Shown here piece by piece: positions 5,507-6,769 of a stretch of DNA of 6,769 bases. The stretch comes from an uncultured Eubacteriales bacterium (GTDB taxonomy: Bacteria > Bacillota > Clostridia > Peptostreptococcales > Anaerovoracaceae). Under the pieces are notes generated by a model. The model ran no database searches. It was given only the letters and a program-made list of their open reading frames with translations, and had not been told where the DNA came from. The stretch spans positions 1-6,769 of the forward strand of contig CADBQT010000139.1 of the NCBI GenBank assembly GCA_902796875.1. The letters run 5' to 3'. The first letter of the stretch is position 1; each line of letters starts with the position of its first letter. The translations under genes were made by a program, and so were the position numbers.

Positions 5507-6763
5507 ATGACCGCGAAACGATTCTTTACCATCATACTCTTCGCCCTGCTGACGGCGGGGATGGGGTTTGTCGCCGGACTGTTGATCCGGCTCGTTTTGC
5601 TGGTCATCTCCCTGGGCACCGGCGCCGTCTGGACTCACCTGCCCCGGCTTTTCGGCCTGGAGCACTCCCTCCCCTATTACCTGGGGGCGTGTCTTCTCGG
5701 CGGGCTCCTCATCGGTCTCTGGCAAAGGCGGTTCGGGATCTTCCCGGATACTCTGGAGGAGGTCATCGGGAGGGTCAAAGGCACCGGTACCTACCCCTAC
5801 GATCGCCTGCCCGTCATCGCCGTGGCCGCCATCCTGCCCCTGATCTTCGGCGGAGCCCTGGGGCCCGAGGCGGGACTCACCGGCCTCATCGCCGGCTTTT
5901 GCTGCATGATCGGAGACCACCTGAAGATCAAAGGCGATCGCCTGGCGGCCCTTACGGAAGCGGGTCTGGCCGCCACCTTGGGAGTCATTTTCGGAGCGCC
6001 CTTCTTTGGCATCGCCGCCCATCTGGAGCCGGACGATTCCACGGAACACTACCGGGAAAAGCTGGTCAGCCGGAAGACCCGGATCCTCATCTACTGCTTT
6101 GGCGTGGCCGGAGGCATGGCGGCCTTTGCCCTGGCCGGACTGTTCCTGCCCTCCGTGGGCCTTCCCCGGTTCGATCCGGAGCACGCCATTGGGATCCATC
6201 AGTGGATGTGGTTCGTTCCCCTTCTCGCTTTGGGGATCATTGCCTGTCTATACTATCAGTCTCTGGCCGCCCTTATGCGGTTTCTGGGAAAAAAGATCGC
6301 ATCCCACCGGATCGTGAGCTGTCTCATCGCCGGCGCCGGGGTGGCGGTCTGCGGCTGGTTCATCCCCCTCTCCATGTTTTCCGGGGAGCACCAGCTGGAG
6401 GATCTCATCGCCGGTTACGGGGATCTGACCATTCCGGTCCTGGCCATCTCCGCCGCCGCCAAACTGTTTCTGGTCAGCGTCTGCATCAACTTCGGATGGA
6501 AAGGCGGCAATATCTTTCCCATCATCTACAGCAGTGCCCTTCTCGGTTACGCTTTCGCGGCGATCACCGGCATGGACGGCACGTTTGCGGTGGCCATCCT
6601 CACCGCGTCCTTTTATGCTTACCTTATGCGCAAGCCGGTAACGGTCATGGCGATCCTCCTTCTGTGCTTCCCCGTTACCTATATTATTCCCATTGGGATC
6701 TCCGCCTTTTTGGCGTCCAAGATCCCCAGTCCTTTTCGGAATCATCCCATAACCCACTCCTGA
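5507..6763 (+). CDS. CLC-family chloride channel or H+/anion transporter, divergent
   Basis: A 418-residue, very hydrophobic protein with about ten or more membrane helices, matching the core length of bacterial CLC proteins and lacking C-terminal CBS domains. Family marks: GGALGPEAGL (115-124), in which E121 is the likely gating glutamate of the GxEGP motif; FGAPFFGI (162-169), matching the FxAPxxG stretch; and GGNIFP (333-338), matching the GGxFxP anion-site motif. The first anion motif (GSGIP) is poorly kept; FGIFP at 76-80 is the best match by position and lacks the serine. The position of the inner proton glutamate of E. coli ClC appears to be P175 beside E174, so channel or transporter mode is uncertain. 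The ATG at 5507 follows AGAGG by 6 bases. With the K+ channel 19 bases upstream it probably forms a salt- or charge-balancing unit, for osmotic or acid stress (inference). The gene is complete, with TGA at 6761-6763. Confidence 0.92.
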   Translation: MTAKRFFTIILFALLTAGMGFVAGLLIRLVLLVISLGTGAVWTHLPRLFGLEHSLPYYLGACLLGGLLIGLWQRRFGIFPDTLEEVIGRVKGTGTYPYDRLPVIAVAAILPLIFGGALGPEAGLTGLIAGFCCMIGDHLKIKGDRLAALTEAGLAATLGVIFGAPFFGIAAHLEPDDSTEHYREKLVSRKTRILIYCFGVAGGMAAFALAGLFLPSVGLPRFDPEHAIGIHQWMWFVPLLALGIIACLYYQSLAALMRFLGKKIASHRIVSCLIAGAGVAVCGWFIPLSMFSGEHQLEDLIAGYGDLTIPVLAISAAAKLFLVSVCINFGWKGGNIFPIIYSSALLGYAFAAITGMDGTFAVAILTASFYAYLMRKPVTVMAILLLCFPVTYIIPIGISAFLASKIPSPFRNHPITHS

Positions 6764-6769
6764 TCGTCA

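Noticed and set aside
5366..6199. Minus-strand open frame (277 codons) opposite the channel genes
   Set aside because: It is very Gly/Asp/Gln/Pro-rich, antisense to membrane helices, overlaps two real genes and has no domain.
6248..6757. Minus-strand open frame (169 codons) opposite the end of the CLC gene
   Set aside because: Charged low-complexity translation of antisense membrane-helix codons; no domain or binding site.

Overview
The window is GC-rich (near 60% by eye, not counted). It carries seven tightly packed genes with strong AGGAGG-type ribosome binding sites, overlapping or nearly touching reading frames, and almost no non-coding DNA. This style, plus a meso-diaminopimelate dehydrogenase, a CbbX/SpoVK-type AAA+ ATPase and a small two-helix K+ channel, fits a GC-rich anaerobic Bacillota (Clostridia-like) chromosome best. 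That placement is inference: no rRNA or marker gene is present. I see no mobile element, tRNA, CRISPR array or phage gene.

Left arm, all on the minus strand and read from about 4925 down to 84: an AAA+ ATPase with its own N-terminal helical domain and a Gly/Ser/Ala-rich linker; meso-diaminopimelate dehydrogenase (ddh); an isocitrate/isopropylmalate-family dehydrogenase; a GntR/FCD regulator whose ATG shares one base with the dehydrogenase stop codon; and an unrecognised 101-residue protein. A rho-independent terminator at 37-68 follows. The gaps are 67, 25, -1 and 17 bases, so the five genes look like one transcript, possibly starting at an extended -10 promoter near 4952.

Right arm, on the plus strand from about 5026 to the end: a 138-residue two-transmembrane K+ channel with a TIGFGD filter, then 19 bases later a CLC-type chloride channel or transporter. 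The pair has its own extended -10 promoter, so the 145-base gap at 4926-5070 is a divergent control region.

Working together (inference): an isocitrate dehydrogenase would yield 2-oxoglutarate and NAD(P)H. Ddh uses NADPH and ammonia to make meso-diaminopimelate for lysine and peptidoglycan. If the dehydrogenase makes NADPH, the two would be linked by cofactor. The co-transcribed GntR protein is the obvious candidate controller. The K+ and anion pathways of the right arm would together allow salt movement or charge balance. The least described items are the 101-residue protein, the N-terminal domain and repeat-bearing linker of the AAA+ protein, and the divergent sequence of the CLC protein. 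I did not find clear evidence of a wholly new system.
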